Shown here in pieces: positions 1-11,299 of a DNA stretch of 64,000 nucleotides (the first letter of the stretch is position 1; each line of letters begins with the position of its first letter). Both the position numbers and the translations under genes were made by a program. Source of the stretch: Holothuria scabra (lineage: Eukaryota; Echinodermata; Holothuroidea; Aspidochirotida; Holothuriidae); contig CM074195.1 of NCBI GenBank assembly GCA_037179385.1, positions 26,992,087 to 27,056,086 of the forward strand. Reading direction: 5' to 3'. Below the pieces are notes generated by a model. That model ran no database searches and was not told the DNA's origin. It worked only from the letters and a program-made list of their open reading frames with translations.

Positions 1-650
1 AGTCCTGGGGCAGGAGTATAAATTTCTTTTAATAAAAGCCAAAGATATATTTGCTGACGAAGTGATGGGATTAATATGTCTATTCCAGGTAAGGGTATTA
101 GAGATGTCAACTCCCAGATAAGTGTGGCAATAGGTAAACTCCAGGGCATCGTTATCTAGAGTATAATTAAAAAAAACTTGGGATTCCTTGAGTTAGTAAT
201 CCTCATAAAAAAGCGCTTCTTGGTATTAAAGTGCATTTGCCATTTATTTTGCCACTCAGAGAGGGTGTTTAGATCATTTGGGGGTTGAACCTGGTCAAGA
301 TTATTCTTTATCTGTCCATAAATTACACAGTGGTCATCAAAAAGCCTTACTTCAGAAGAGATATTATCGGGCAGGTCGTTAATGTAAAATCACCACTCAC
401 TACGACTCTCTGCTTCCGGGAATTAAGAAAATTAGTAATCCAGTTAAGGGTGTTGCCTCTAATACCATAGGTAAATGACCAGTGTCCAGTGATTTTTGAA
501 AAATGGAGCAGAGGGCAGGAGCAACCTCCTCTGCGGCCAATTTCAGAACATGAGCCGGTATACCGTCAGGACCTGAAGCTTTGTTTGGGTTCACCTCCTT
601 GAGCAACTTCACAACACCATCTAAGGATATCTCAATATGAGGCATGGTGG
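1..650 (-). pseudogene. Non-LTR retrotransposon reverse transcriptase remnant (jockey/CR1-like), edge-truncated
   Basis: Read on the minus strand, 645 to about 400 encodes a typical non-LTR RT start with the block NPNKASGPDGIPAHVLK, followed by AAEEVAPALCSIFQKSLDTG. After a frameshift come LNWITNFLNSRKQRVVVSG, then YINDLP and a broken active-site region reading LFDDHCVIYG where F/YADD is expected. Further on, SEWQNKWQMHFN, a YLGVDIS block and IKRNLYSCP follow in shifting frames and run off the left edge. The GxPQGxxLGP block that should sit between SRKQRVVVSG and YINDLP is missing, so there is an internal deletion. Block order is that of jockey/CR1-type RTs. It cannot be active. Exact clade is uncertain. 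Confidence 0.85.
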
Positions 651-1584
651 GTATGGTGTTCGCTTCAAATGGAGGTAAGGTGACACTCTCGCGAATGAAA
701 ACGCAAAGGAAAGCAAAGAAGTGTTACGAGGATCTATAAGCAGCTCAGAATAAATTAAAAATGCAAACAGAAACTTTGGTCCAACTTGTATTTTCCTCGG
801 GTCCTTGGGACGAAGAGCCCTTTCTTTTCTTGCTGGAGTATGCATGACGTCAAAGCTCAAAACGTAATGAGATAAAACTCACCGTTTTCGAAAGCTCATA
901 TATCAGTGATCAGGTTGTTTGAAAGTAAACCAATGGCTGAATTTTACTAATTTGAATTGCAAAAGTCAATTTTTGTCAGTGACAGGTAACTTTAAGCATT
1001 GAAAAGTGCATTTTGGCCAAATTTTGGAATACTTTCGTAGCTGCTTTTAACTGATCAGAAAAGTCGTGTTCTATGTGATCGCGCTATTTCTAATTTTTAA
1101 AATTTGCATATTCCATGCATAATATTTCAATGTACCATTTTAAATACACTGCTATTTTATTTTTCTTTGATTAACGAAGTCAAATTCACGACAAATACGG
1201 GGCGATTTGTTGACCAGTGGCTTGACACGGTGAACAGCAACCTCCACACTGCTCGCTATTGTACTGCACGCACTGATTGTGCGAATAAATTCTCTGCGTA
1301 AAGTTTATAACGAGTGTACGTTGAGTCAACCGTTATTTTGAATCGGTTATGTTCGTAATAATCGTATCAGGGAATGACAATTGTTTCATGACCGACTCAG
1401 GGTGCCACTTAGCCACTAAATATACATTGTTTAAGATTAATAATAAAAAGAAGATATGTGATTATTCCAGTCAATGGGCTGGAGATTCTTCATGGAGGCC
1501 GAAAAGAAAGGCAGAAGTGTTGATCACAGATCACTGTTCAGCCGTTTTTAGGTCAACAGGTACATTGATATGTTCCGGTAGAAT
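651..1584. other. Stretch with no recognisable gene
   Basis: AT-rich sequence with only short open frames that carry no recognisable motif. No repeat shared with the rest of the window was noticed here. Confidence 0.5.
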
Positions 1585-2543
1585 CATGGTCGTCCGCAAG
1601 GGGGGGGGGGGGCAAGGGGGCACTTGCCCCCTGGAAAATCAAACTTGTGAAAAAATAATTAAAAATTAAAATAAAAAAAATTAAAAATAAATCATCAAAA
1701 TACCTTCACTCACAGCGTCAGTTTTTACTCGTGAAATATGCGGACATTCGACCAGGAATAGCAAAACAGAAGATGGTGCAGTATGCTGAATAGTGAAATC
1801 GTAATTTGGAGACTATCATTCGTGATATCTATTGGAAATTTGTAATTGTAAAAACTATGTACTAGTCTAGTTGTCAGGTATGTAGTGTGCATATGACATC
1901 CGACCATTGATGAATGCGTTGGTCTTGGGGGTGGTGAGCTAGGGGGTGTATCCATGGTTCATAATTAGGTAACGGACATAGGCCTATATAGGCTGTTTGA
2001 CAGTTGTAAGTTTTATCGTGCATAGGCGTGCGAGGCCGTTACCGAGAGGCAGATTTCCCTTCAACAATTTTTTGCATTGAAAATTCTAAAAATCTAAAAA
2101 TTACAGACATGAAGTTCCTGTTTCAGGGCTGGGTACATGCAGCTTATAACACTCGCCAAGTGTCGTTTCCGGCCATCGGGAGGGTTTGTAAGGCCCAAAA
2201 TTTTCTTGTACGCTCCGCGCTAACTGATGATGGCGCTCCGCTTAGATAGTGAACACAATTCAATCATCCATGATTTTCCCTTCAACAATTTTTTACATTG
2301 AAAATTCTAAAAACCTAAAAATTACAGACATGAAATTCCTGTTTCCAGGCTGGGTACATGCAGCTTAGAACATTCGCCAAGTGTCATTTCCGGCCATCTG
2401 GAGGGTTAGTAAGGCCCAAAATTTTCTTGTACGCTCCACACCAACCGATGGTGTCGCTCCGCTTAGATAGTGTACACAATTCAATCATCCATGAATGATC
2501 TTGCCCCCCCCCCCCCTTATAAAAATTTCTGCGGACGCCCATG
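1585..2543. mobile_element. Non-autonomous TIR element, probable hAT-like, with internal tandem repeats
   Basis: The ends are inverted: the left begins CATGGTCGTCCGCA, and the right, read in reverse complement, begins CATGGGCGTCCGCA. Each end is followed by a long G run. The flanks are near-identical 8-mers, GGTAGAAT (1577-1584) and GGTACAAT (2544-2551), consistent with an 8-bp target duplication as in hAT elements. The right half holds two direct copies of a 221-bp unit starting near 2057 and 2278. Each unit ends with the block CGCTCCGCTTAGATAG, which recurs elsewhere in the window. No transposase is encoded. Confidence 0.65.
2057..2495. repeat. Two tandem 221-bp units inside the TIR element
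   Basis: CCCTTCAACAATTTTTT occurs at 2057 and 2278. Both units continue in parallel through GACATGAA, TGGGTACATGCAGCTTA, TTTCCGGCCATC, AAGGCCCAAAATTTTCTTGT and the CGCTCCGCTTAGATAG block. The period is 221 bp with a modest number of substitutions. The same CGCTCCGCTTAGATAG block appears near 18950, 19780 and 62930, and in weaker form near 51650, 60840 and 61070, so the unit belongs to a dispersed family. Confidence 0.75.
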
Positions 2544-3084
2544 GGTACAATGTATACATACGTGTGATTTGCAAACATTGCACATCTCGCAAACGGCCCC
2601 GTTCTTCGGTAAATTCCTCTAACATGGAAAGATTTTTGCTTCTTCGAGGCATTCCACGTAAAAACAATTGAACATGAACGCTCAACGACTGGTTTTAAGT
2701 TCGTGGACTTCTAGTTGGTCAGTTTCTATGCTTTCGTCACAAACGTAGATCTATACACCCTTTTATTGGATTTTGGATTTGGATTCTATACGCGATAACA
2801 ACGTAAGATAAACTATTCCTTTCGTTTTACAAGCACGCAGAAGTACGTGCCAATTACCCCATACTTTACACGGAGAAATGTATTACGCGCTAGTAGAACT
2901 CGATTTGAAAACAAAAGGTCGCTGACATCTCGTCAAAATGAAATTTTCTGTTATGCATCCATAGTTGTGCGCACAGATCACCGCATAGAACTGTTCGCAT
3001 GTGAAACCAACGCTTCCGCACCTCCATTTGGGCCTCCTTAAGGAGTCAGCGCTTCTGACAGTGTGGGGATAGGAGTTTTGTATC
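2544..3084. other. Stretch with no recognisable gene
   Basis: Short open frames without family motifs. Nothing else seen. Confidence 0.4.
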
Positions 3085-3091
3085 TACGTTT

Positions 3092-3500
3092 AAGGTGCGT
3101 TCACATATACCGGCAGAGACAACGGCCACGGTAACGGCAACGGCAACGGCAATCCAGCGTAGTTGTTCACATATGACGGCACAATTATTGCGCATACGGT
3201 AAAAATTTTACCGAATGATACTGGCGGGAATTTGAAGCTAACAAATTTGTTCCATTATATGATGATCACACATGGCAGACATTAATGAGGAGCTGATATT
3301 TTTTATGGCAATAGCGTACCAAATATAGATCGAAGACGAAAAGTTGTTTACAGAAGAATAATTAAATTTGACGTTAAAGGTCTGCACAGAACTTGAGCCA
3401 ATTACTTCAGTGCTGTCAGAAATTGTGGGTGCTTGTCTCCCTGGGAAAAAGTCTAGGAAAGCTACTGATGCAGAGAGCATATATAAAGACTTACTGTAAT
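3092..3500 (+). pseudogene. Possible Harbinger-like transposon remnant
   Basis: A GGTGCGTTCACATA sequence of the kind found at the ends of several cut-and-paste transposons is followed by a short AACGGC microsatellite (about 3123-3152) and a second TTCACATATGACGGC. From 3273 a plus-strand frame reads MADINEELIFFMAIAYQ and then a stop, followed by charged sequence. This resembles the start of a transposon-encoded protein but is too short to assign. No matching right terminus was found. Confidence 0.3.
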
Positions 3501-3599
3501 TGTTACCTTTTATAGCATGGCTTGCAAAAAACGAATATTTTTACCGTTATCAGTGCGCAGGCCAGGCAAAATAGGCGTACGCTTTAAGAAATGAAATGA

Positions 3600-4239
3600 G
3601 CGACCAATGTTCCTTCAATAAACATTGCAATGCAACAAAGGTTTGTAGGCCTACGTAAGAGGAAATAATTTATAGCCTTATCAGGTACCATTTCCAAGCC
3701 TGACATACGTTACATCATGGACAAAACGAAAGTTATGATTGATGGCTTGAAAAATACTATACACAATCAGTACATTGAACTTAACCGGGGATTTCCCATT
3801 TCCTTTGATATTTTTCCCACACTATAAATAATTTTACTTTAATATTGTAATCGGGATTTGTCGCATCGTAAATGAACGATTTTTTTTTTGGAAAAGAATT
3901 ACCAGTTTTTCTTTAATCTCTGCAGATGTTCGAAGCATCTTGCAGTTGTACACATCCAAATAATCTGTGCTCTGTTTTTGGCGGGATATCACAGAACCTC
4001 CCTGCCCCGTACCGTTGGCTTCCGCCGGTCAAAGAGGCAGGTGACTGCACACATTGAAGTTGGCAGACTTTTTGCCGTACGGCACATGGCGTTGAATCGC
4101 TCCGTGTGCGAATAATTCACTGCCCGATTCACGGACGTTCTGTTTCTCACAGTATGAGCAGTTAACCTAACCAGAATGCAAAAATGCACTGAGCTTTCGA
4201 TGATACATACACGTTCTTTTCAATACAATGTTTAATTAC
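3600..4239. other. Stretch with no recognisable gene
   Basis: No family motifs, clear terminal repeats or RNA signatures seen. Confidence 0.4.
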
Positions 4240-5434
4240 TTGTAACACCTGGTGACCCAAAGTGACCTTTGACTCCACAAGTAAGTAACTAAAGTAAGTA
4301 ACCAAAACACCTTTACGTTCAAAAGCAAAATTTCATACTGTGCTTTGAGATATTCTGCAAACAAGGTTTTCAGAGTTTGATGCCAGGTGATAACAGATGA
4401 CCATTGACCTCCACCAAAAACAACAGGTACAGTACTTTCAACTTACCATAACACATCCACATACGAATTATGAAACGGATCCAAGTTTCCCATCTAGAGA
4501 TATCTCATTGACAAGGTTTTCAAAGCTTGACCTTGGATAATACCATGTGACCTTTGACCCCTATCAAATTAATAGTGTCTACCCTCCCATTATAATTCTT
4601 CAACAAACCAAGTTTGAAAACAATCCAACCTTCCTTCCTTGAGATATCGTGTAAACAATGTTTTCTGAGTTTGATCCCCTGTGACCCCAAATCACCTTTG
4701 ACCTCTACCAAAATAAATAGGGCTCTTTCTTACATCATAATAAGTCAACACACCAAGTTTAAAAAGGAAAAGAGTTTTCTACCTCGAGATATTGTGTGAA
4801 CAAGGTTTTCAGGATTTGATCCCCTGTTACCCCAAATGACCTTTGTGCTCTACCATAGTCGATAGGGCTCATCCTTATATCAAAACGCATCAACATCATA
4901 ACGCATCAACATTTTTCGTTTGAAATTTATCCAAGTTGCCTAACTTGAGATATCGTGAAAACAAGGATTTCGGGGTTTTACCCCATGTGACCCCAAATGA
5001 CCTTTGATCTCCACCAAAATTAAAAGGATTCTTCCTTACATCACGCATCAACATATTAACATTGAAATTTGTTCAAGTTTCCTACAATGTGATATCATGT
5101 AAAATAGGATTTCAAGGTTTGACCACACGTGACCCCAAATGACCTTTGACCTCCACCAAAATCAATCGGGTTCTTCCTTGCATTATAATTATCAACATCT
5201 CAATTTTGAAATTGATCGATTTTTCCTACCTTGAGATATTGTGTAAACAAGGATTTCGGGATTTGAACCCATGTGACCCCAATTGATCTTTGACCTCCAC
5301 CAAAATCAATCGAGTCCTTCCTCTCAATATGGGGTATTTGTGTACCAATTTTGAGAACTGTCAGATCTTCCCTCCTAAAGATATCGTGTATACAGGCAAA
5401 GTGTCGCAAACACAACCACATACACACATATAGT
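4240..5434. repeat. Degenerate ~120-bp tandem repeat with DR1-like motifs
   Basis: About nine units share the order: TTGAGATATCGTGT, AACAAGGTTTTC, TTTGACCCC, GTGACCCCAAATGACC, TTTGACCTCCACCAAAA, then an AATAGGGTTCTTCCT-like stretch and CCAAGTTTGAAA. Divergence between units is considerable. The unit core TGACCTTTGACCT (perfect at 5140-5152, one mismatch at 4692, 4998 and others) is the reverse complement of AGGTCA-A-AGGTCA, a canonical DR1. The same family recurs at 40.2-40.4, 41.3-42.1, 48.4-48.8 and 57.6-58.0 kb, so it is dispersed as well as tandem. Confidence 0.85.
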
Positions 5435-6040
5435 ACATACCCGTACTCAATGCCTTACGGGGTACAGAGCACACTTCCCCGTAAGGAAATGGTTGGAATT
5501 CCCCTTTAGCCGTTTATATTATGCAGCACGTGAATGCCGCTAGCGAGGGCGGACTCTTGCATATCACGTGACGGAGCTGATGGCATTGTCCGAATTTTCT
5601 GGTAGCTACGCCAGTTACGAGCCCTACGTTAGCGAGGAGAGACGTGTGAGGCTTGAGCTCTCGTGAGCGGCTTGTACCCGGCAAGGTATCGTTCATAGGA
5701 CCACACATACACGCAGACACACACACCTATACATTCACACATACATACCCGTATTCAATGCCTTACGGGGTACACAGAATTGTTCCCCGTAAGGAAATGG
5801 TCGGAATTCCCCTTTAGCTGTTTAAGTCACGCGGCACATGAATGCCGCGAGTGAGGGCGGACTCTTGCATATCACGTGACAGAGCCCACTGCAGTGTCGG
5901 AATTTTCGGGTAGCTACGCCACTTACGAGCTCCGCGTGAGCGAGGAAGGACGCGCGAGACCTCAGCTCTCGTAAGCGGCCTGTACCCGGCAAGGTATCGT
6001 TTACAAGCTCCCATACACAGACACGCCATCATGAAAGCAT
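5435..6040. repeat. Two direct 308-bp repeat units, each with a perfect hairpin
   Basis: ACATACCCGTA begins at 5435 and 5743, giving a 308-bp period. The units match through TTGCATATCACGTGAC, GTAGCTACGCCA, and CCGGCAAGGTATCGTT. Each holds CCTTACGGGG and CCCCGTAAGG as a perfect 10-bp inverted repeat with a 14-nt loop (5453-5486 and 5761-5794). The flanks are CA-rich (cacacatacac). The tail CACGCCATCATGAAAGCATAGG is followed by TTTCTTTTTTCATCGAAA, and a close match to this tail sits at about 40898, also next to DR1 repeats. This suggests that both belong to one larger dispersed element. Confidence 0.8.
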
Positions 6041-6089
6041 AGGTTTCTTTTTTCATCGAAATCAATAAACTACTACTATTGAAGTGCAA

Positions 6090-6660
6090 GTCATAGAGCT
6101 AAACATGGTTAAGCCCTCTCCGGTAGCATTACTTAAAACTCTGCTTCTTTCATGAAATGTGTCTTACAGCAATCCCAGTGTGACCCCTAACATTTTCTTC
6201 CAGTCTAACCTTTACTAAATGTGTCTTGAGATTTCTCGGCCGACTGTTTATAACTTAAGGGGGATTAGGAAGGACATTCATCAGGTTTTGTGAAAGCTGC
6301 AAAGTAAGTGTGAAGAAAAAAGATATTTGCTGTATGCCAACTGTCATTCATTATTTAAAAATAAAACCATGGACTGGTACTTTCATTGCAACATTTCGAA
6401 GATTTCAAAATGAGATTTGTCTTTACCGGCAGGTTTAAAGACCTTTGGCACACATTTTGTTCGTTCTAAAATTGAGGTGGTTAGCTGAGACTTGCCCCCC
6501 CCCCCCTTAATCTTAATGCATACGTGCGTCTATTTTGTAGTTTTACCATGGAAAGTATCAAGTTCCTCTTAATAAAATATATTTATTTATTAGTGCACCA
6601 AATGTTAATGTCTGTTTTAAAAAAGCAAGTGTAAACTAAAAAAAATATTAAACATACTAA
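6090..6660. other. Presumed intron or upstream sequence of gene A
   Basis: No coding exon was recognised. There is a C run near 6497-6508. If gene A is organised like gene B, this lies in the intron before the terminal exon. Confidence 0.4.
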
Positions 6661-6687
6661 ATATGATTCTGTTTCTATTCCCTGCAG

Positions 6688-7403
6688 CTCCCAGACTCTA
6701 CATGCCAAGTAGTCCAATATATGAAGACACACTTACTCCTGACAAACATGTTATTTATATTGAGTTCGGCTTTATTTCCTCACTCGACCTCGAAGGTGAA
6801 CCACCGATTTCGTCTCAAGGATCAGAAGCTTTGATCATCATTCCCTTTCTTTCTGATTCTCCTGACGGCGTACCTAAATACGCACTAGCATTGGGTAATA
6901 TCTACCAAAGAGACCGTGGAGCAGTTTCAAAACTCCACATCGTAATTCCTTACATTGGCATTGACGAAATTTCCGTTACCGACACCGGAGTTGTTTGGAG
7001 GAATGGAAGTGATGAATTGCGAGCGTCCTTTGTCAAATCCAATCCTTGCCAACCTGCCTCAAAGGTTCCACATCATCGGTTTGAGTTTATGATCGAAGAA
7101 CTGGACTTCAGTTTCTCTGAACCTGACCTGGAATACTGCACTCGTCATTCAATTGTCGGTCATCCGGTTTGCAAAAAACTAAGAGATGCCTCATGTGACT
7201 TAGATGGAGCTGGCCCAAACGTTTGCCAGTTTAATAGGGTTCCATGGGAAAAGAGCTGCGAAACTAGTATCGATTTTGTAACTATCTCCGGGAGCTTCCG
7301 TGATCTACTTCTTCTTTCTGGGGAGGACCCAATAAACGTGGTCGCTTCTCAAGCCGTGTACGGTGAATATGAAGCTGGCCTCAAGTATCCCTGTATTGAG
7401 TAA
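6688..7403 (+). CDS. Terminal exon of secreted-type protein, gene A (family unrecognised)
   Basis: A 716-bp open exon ends in TAA at 7401-7403. It is preceded by a good acceptor, TTTCTATTCCCTGCAG (AG at 6686-6687), so the in-frame ATG at 6663 lies in the intron and is unlikely to be the start. The exon starts with two bases of a split codon (intron phase 1). It encodes about 238 residues with motifs HVIYIEFGF, IIPFLSDSPDG, YALALGN, YQRDRG, SVTDTGVVWRNGSDEL (one N-glycosylation sequon), FVKSNPC, EELDFSF, VCKKLRD, SCETSID, FRDLLLLSGEDP and terminal GLKYPCIE. Seven cysteines are shared with gene B. No transmembrane segment. It is roughly 80% identical to gene B exon 2 and of identical exon length, with compensating small indels. 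No exon 1 was found in the 6.6 kb upstream, so the 5' part may lie outside the window or be lost. I do not recognise the family and infer no function. Confidence 0.78.
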
Positions 7404-9320
7404 TTGCAGATGTATGAAGTGAGGGCATGTTCAGCACCATTACTGACGTGCAACGGTAATTGGTGGGGGGGGGGGGGGCAGAACTAGTGGTTGCTAGAGG
7501 TTAGTATTTTAGTGCAGCGTCACCGTCGGTTGTAGTGGAGAGTAGAGAATATTGCCTTTCCAGCATGTGAGTAGAACCAAATGAGTCGTTTAAAACTTTG
7601 TTTGCAAAAAAAAAATCACGTTTATAAAAGATAATGTACAAATTTCATATTGATCAGAAAATTCGGTCTACAAGTAAAAGTAATTCCCACAAACGGACAA
7701 AGTAAGCTAATCATTGCAAAATAAGATTGTGTGCGAAGTCTGTGGCGTCATAAATTAAGAGCAAGAATGTTTCTTTATTTCCAGAGTGAGATTTGTTGGC
7801 AGAGTACTGACGCGGAACCCGACATTTGTATCGCGTGAAGCGTCCCGCATGATGAATAGTTTTGCCAAAATGCCCCTAGATTGCTCGAAATGGCACCCCT
7901 AATGCCTATACTGTATGCCCAGAAGTGTCATATTTAGATGCTTCATGCAAAATCAAAATCCCATCCACATGCATACCACCTAAACCTCACCTTCCTGTTA
8001 ATGGAGGTGAATTATTTGTTCCTGGACCGACGATGGTCCTGATGTTATTTATAAGAACTCCACTCTCCAACAGATGTACATCATGAGCGAGAACATAATT
8101 TTATATTATAATTCCCAAGCGCTCCTTTCTATGGCCTCTCCGAAAAGGCCACAGAGAACGTCCTATCCTTTACTGTGATAGTAGCCATCTTTCCTCTTGC
8201 TCGTTCTCAGCCGTTTTAACAGCAATCAATTTCCTCCCCTCGCCTACTTTACAAATAACCCTTTCTTCCTTTGAATATGTTTGTTTGGACTGAAAATTAT
8301 CTTATTTAGGACCGTCATTTTCCCTGTAAAGAAGTAACGTAGTAAAGGTCTTGCTACAAAATAACCAGTTACAATTGCGAAGTAAACCAATTGACAGATG
8401 GCTTACATCAACTGTTCATTCATCGAGGCATTGTGTTACTCAAAAGAGTTGCATGTCCTCCTTTAAGTTTTGGAAAGATTTCGTGTCTTCCTTAATGTGA
8501 TATAAAATTCGTTGGGATTGGGTAAGGTTTAGGACCGTCATTTTTAACATCCAATGATAATGTATTTTACATCGGCACCAAATCCAGCTGGCTATTTCGC
8601 AATGGTTTACTTACAGGCCTACTTGTACATCATGTTCTACACAGGATGAAAACTCCTGAAACAAACTTTCTTTTAGGCTCAAATTTTTTGTACTTTGGCC
8701 TAAAAATTTATTTCAAAGTTGTGTATTTTTGAAGAAGAACAGTAAAGAGACAACGGGAAATCCTTTCTGAGAACAAATAGTAGGACTTAAAGACATAAAT
8801 TCCCGCATGTATTCGCAATCACTTTGTAGGGAAACAGCTTTTAGTCTAGTTGCATTAGGCTAGCAGATATTTAAAAGGGGTTTTAAATAGCATGAAACGA
8901 TTATTAAAGACTCTTTCACAAAGTTACTTACTGGTTATTGTCATCAAAATATTTCAATAAAAACCATTGGCTATGTTAAAAATAACAAAAGTATACGAAA
9001 TTTTCTACATAAACGGTAGGAATTAACAAAAACGATTTTACCTACTTCAAAATGAATGGGAGATTCCTTACACAGGATTCGGACTCCATCAATAGACGTT
9101 CGTGAATTGTTTACACATCTTGAATAACCTCTGATAAGGCATTTCAGATGCCATTTTTTTTTTTTTTTTTTTTGGCTTTTGCAAGAGCGGATTTCAGACT
9201 AAAGGAATTGTAGTGAAGTGACTCTTTAAAAGGAGTATGTAATAAATTCTTTGAACTCAAAGCCGTGACGAAGCCAAGGGACAAATAAGTCTTCACGGAC
9301 CATATGATGGCTTTGGTAGT
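7404..9320. other. Downstream and intergenic stretch of gene A
   Basis: No second gene seen. There is a G run at about 7465-7478 and a T run at about 9155-9173. No canonical AATAAA was noticed within roughly 400 bp of the gene A stop, so its poly(A) site is unassigned. Confidence 0.4.
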
Positions 9321-9876
9321 TGCACTGTAAAAAATAATTTTTACAAAATAACAGAAAGTTATTGGAAAAAATAATTCCAATCGTTGCTGTTATTTTTACA
9401 GACGAACTGTAAACAGAATAAAAATAGAAAAAAATGTTTTTTCTTTTACACTTTTTTTCAGTTAATTATTTTAAAAGAATATTCTGTAAAATGTCCAACA
9501 GGAAAATGTTTGTTTTCAGTAACGGTATTTTTGAAGATTATGTCAAATTTTTGATGCAATGTTAAAAGTCACCAAACATAGTTGCCGCAGTCATATGAGG
9601 CAAGCCAGGTCCAGCTTCCTGCGGAAGCAGAAGAAGGTAAAGTCGTTTCAACTCTTTCATTCCGTTGCTTTTTCTAAAGTCCTCCAACTCTCTGTCAAAG
9701 GGCCATTCCACGAAACAAAAACTTTCACTGCTTCCCGAACAAGCTATTACATCCATTGAAATCGCTCGAATACACTCAATACCTCACTCATTTTGATTAG
9801 GTCGAAGTCCCTGGAAGCCATATAATTTCAACCTAAAATTTGGATGAAGTGAATGTATTATTTTCAAAGTAAATAC

Positions 9877-10692
9877 TACACTCTAACAAATATTGGGCAA
9901 ATATTTGCCCAACTTTTTACCAACACTGGGTATATATGTGTCCTCCCAACAATTGGGCAAACTGTTGGGCAAATGGTGTTGGGCAATGCAACTACCCAGT
10001 AGTTGGGCACTACTGAATGACCAACTTTTAACCAACACTGGATATATATGTGTCCTCCCAACTGTTGGGCAAACTGTTGGTCAAATGGTGTTGGGCAATG
10101 CAACTATCCAGTATGTTGGTTGCTTGTTTGGATTTCAATAATTTCAGTACAACAAAGTACCCTAACACATACACCGTTTATCATCCAAGAGTGATTGGGG
10201 GAACCAGCGACGATGCACTTGGTAAGTAAACAGTGAAGTGTGAAGTTTAAAGTTTCAAATTCAATCGTGAACTTTGTATTTCTTCTCCCAATGATTATGT
10301 ATCAATGAAAACTTCTTTTTTCTATGCGACCATTGCTCTTTAAGTACTTTCGTCCAGATTTTTACTGCTATTCTACCGTTAGCTTTTTATTTACCAAATA
10401 CAACCTTATTCAACCATGGGATCTTATAATGAACCACTTATATTACAATAATTATCTGTAAAACTTAACTGATCTTTAACTAATCATCTGATTGGTCAAT
10501 TACATTTTACCCAACTGTTGGGTACTTTTAAAACTTGCCCAACACCTTTTACCAACACCTGGATTTTACCCAACTTTGATTTGCCCAACAATATGGGTAC
10601 AGTTGTTTACCCATTTGTTGGGCAATAATTTGCCCATGTTGGGCATTTTGTATTTTGCCCAACACTTTTTACCCAACAGTTTTTAGAGTGTA
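9877..10692. mobile_element. TTGGGCAA-rich inverted-repeat (foldback-like) element
   Basis: The left end TACACTCTAACAAATATTGGGC and the right end (reverse complement TACACTCTAAAAACTGTTGG) are inverted. Each end is built from repeated TTGGGCAA/TTGCCCAA blocks that can pair with one another. The left arm holds two direct ~120-bp units (ACCAACACTGG, ATATATGTGTCCTCCCAAC, GGTGTTGGGCAATGCAACTA). The middle (about 10140-10480) is AT-rich and unique. A truncated relative lies at about 27930-28110. No transposase is present. The structure resembles foldback or MITE-type elements with repetitive termini. Confidence 0.7.
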
Positions 10693-11299
10693 CAAAGGAT
10701 AGCACTTTATGAGTTGTTAACATTCTGAGACACTGTAAATAAGTAAGTTATCAATTCTTAGTGAACACAAATATACTCAGACATTATGAAAGGAAGAAAG
10801 TAAAGTTTTACAGACATCAGAGACAAAAAATTAGCCACACCCACTTTATGACAATGCGCTACTTGTAAAATAACATTTCACATCTGTCAAATAATCCTAA
10901 CGAAAAACCAAAAGTAAATTACCAACAACACGCAATTTGACAGACGTGTATGTTAAAGTACACAAATTACAGTGAAAATAGTTTTAAAAACTGAAAGTCA
11001 GCTGTTTAGAATAACCGAACCATCATGTAAGAATGCCAGATGTTAACGTTGAAAAATCCAAAATTTGGTGAAATAACAGAACAGCCCTGTTTTACACAAA
11101 AAACAGAAAAATGAAGTACAAAATGTTTGTTATTTTCCCGATGATTTTGAGAGTGTGAGCACTGGCAGATTGAATAACGTGTATTATTAAAAACATGAAC
11201 GTGTGCTTCATCAGCATTGGTGTTGAAATTATTATTATATGTACATACTATGTATTAATGCTGTAAAATTAAGCAAATCCTTAATTAAAGTTTCTCACA

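Noticed and set aside
6663..6687. ATG at 6663 as the start of gene A
   Set aside because: It lies upstream of a pyrimidine-rich acceptor ending CTGCAG, and the homologous position in gene B is also intronic with unrelated sequence. The exon more likely begins at 6688.
9324..11153. A larger element with CACTGTAAAAAAT and inverse ends enclosing the TTGGGCAA element
   Set aside because: The putative right end (reverse complement CACTCTCAAAATC) matches too weakly and no target duplication was found.
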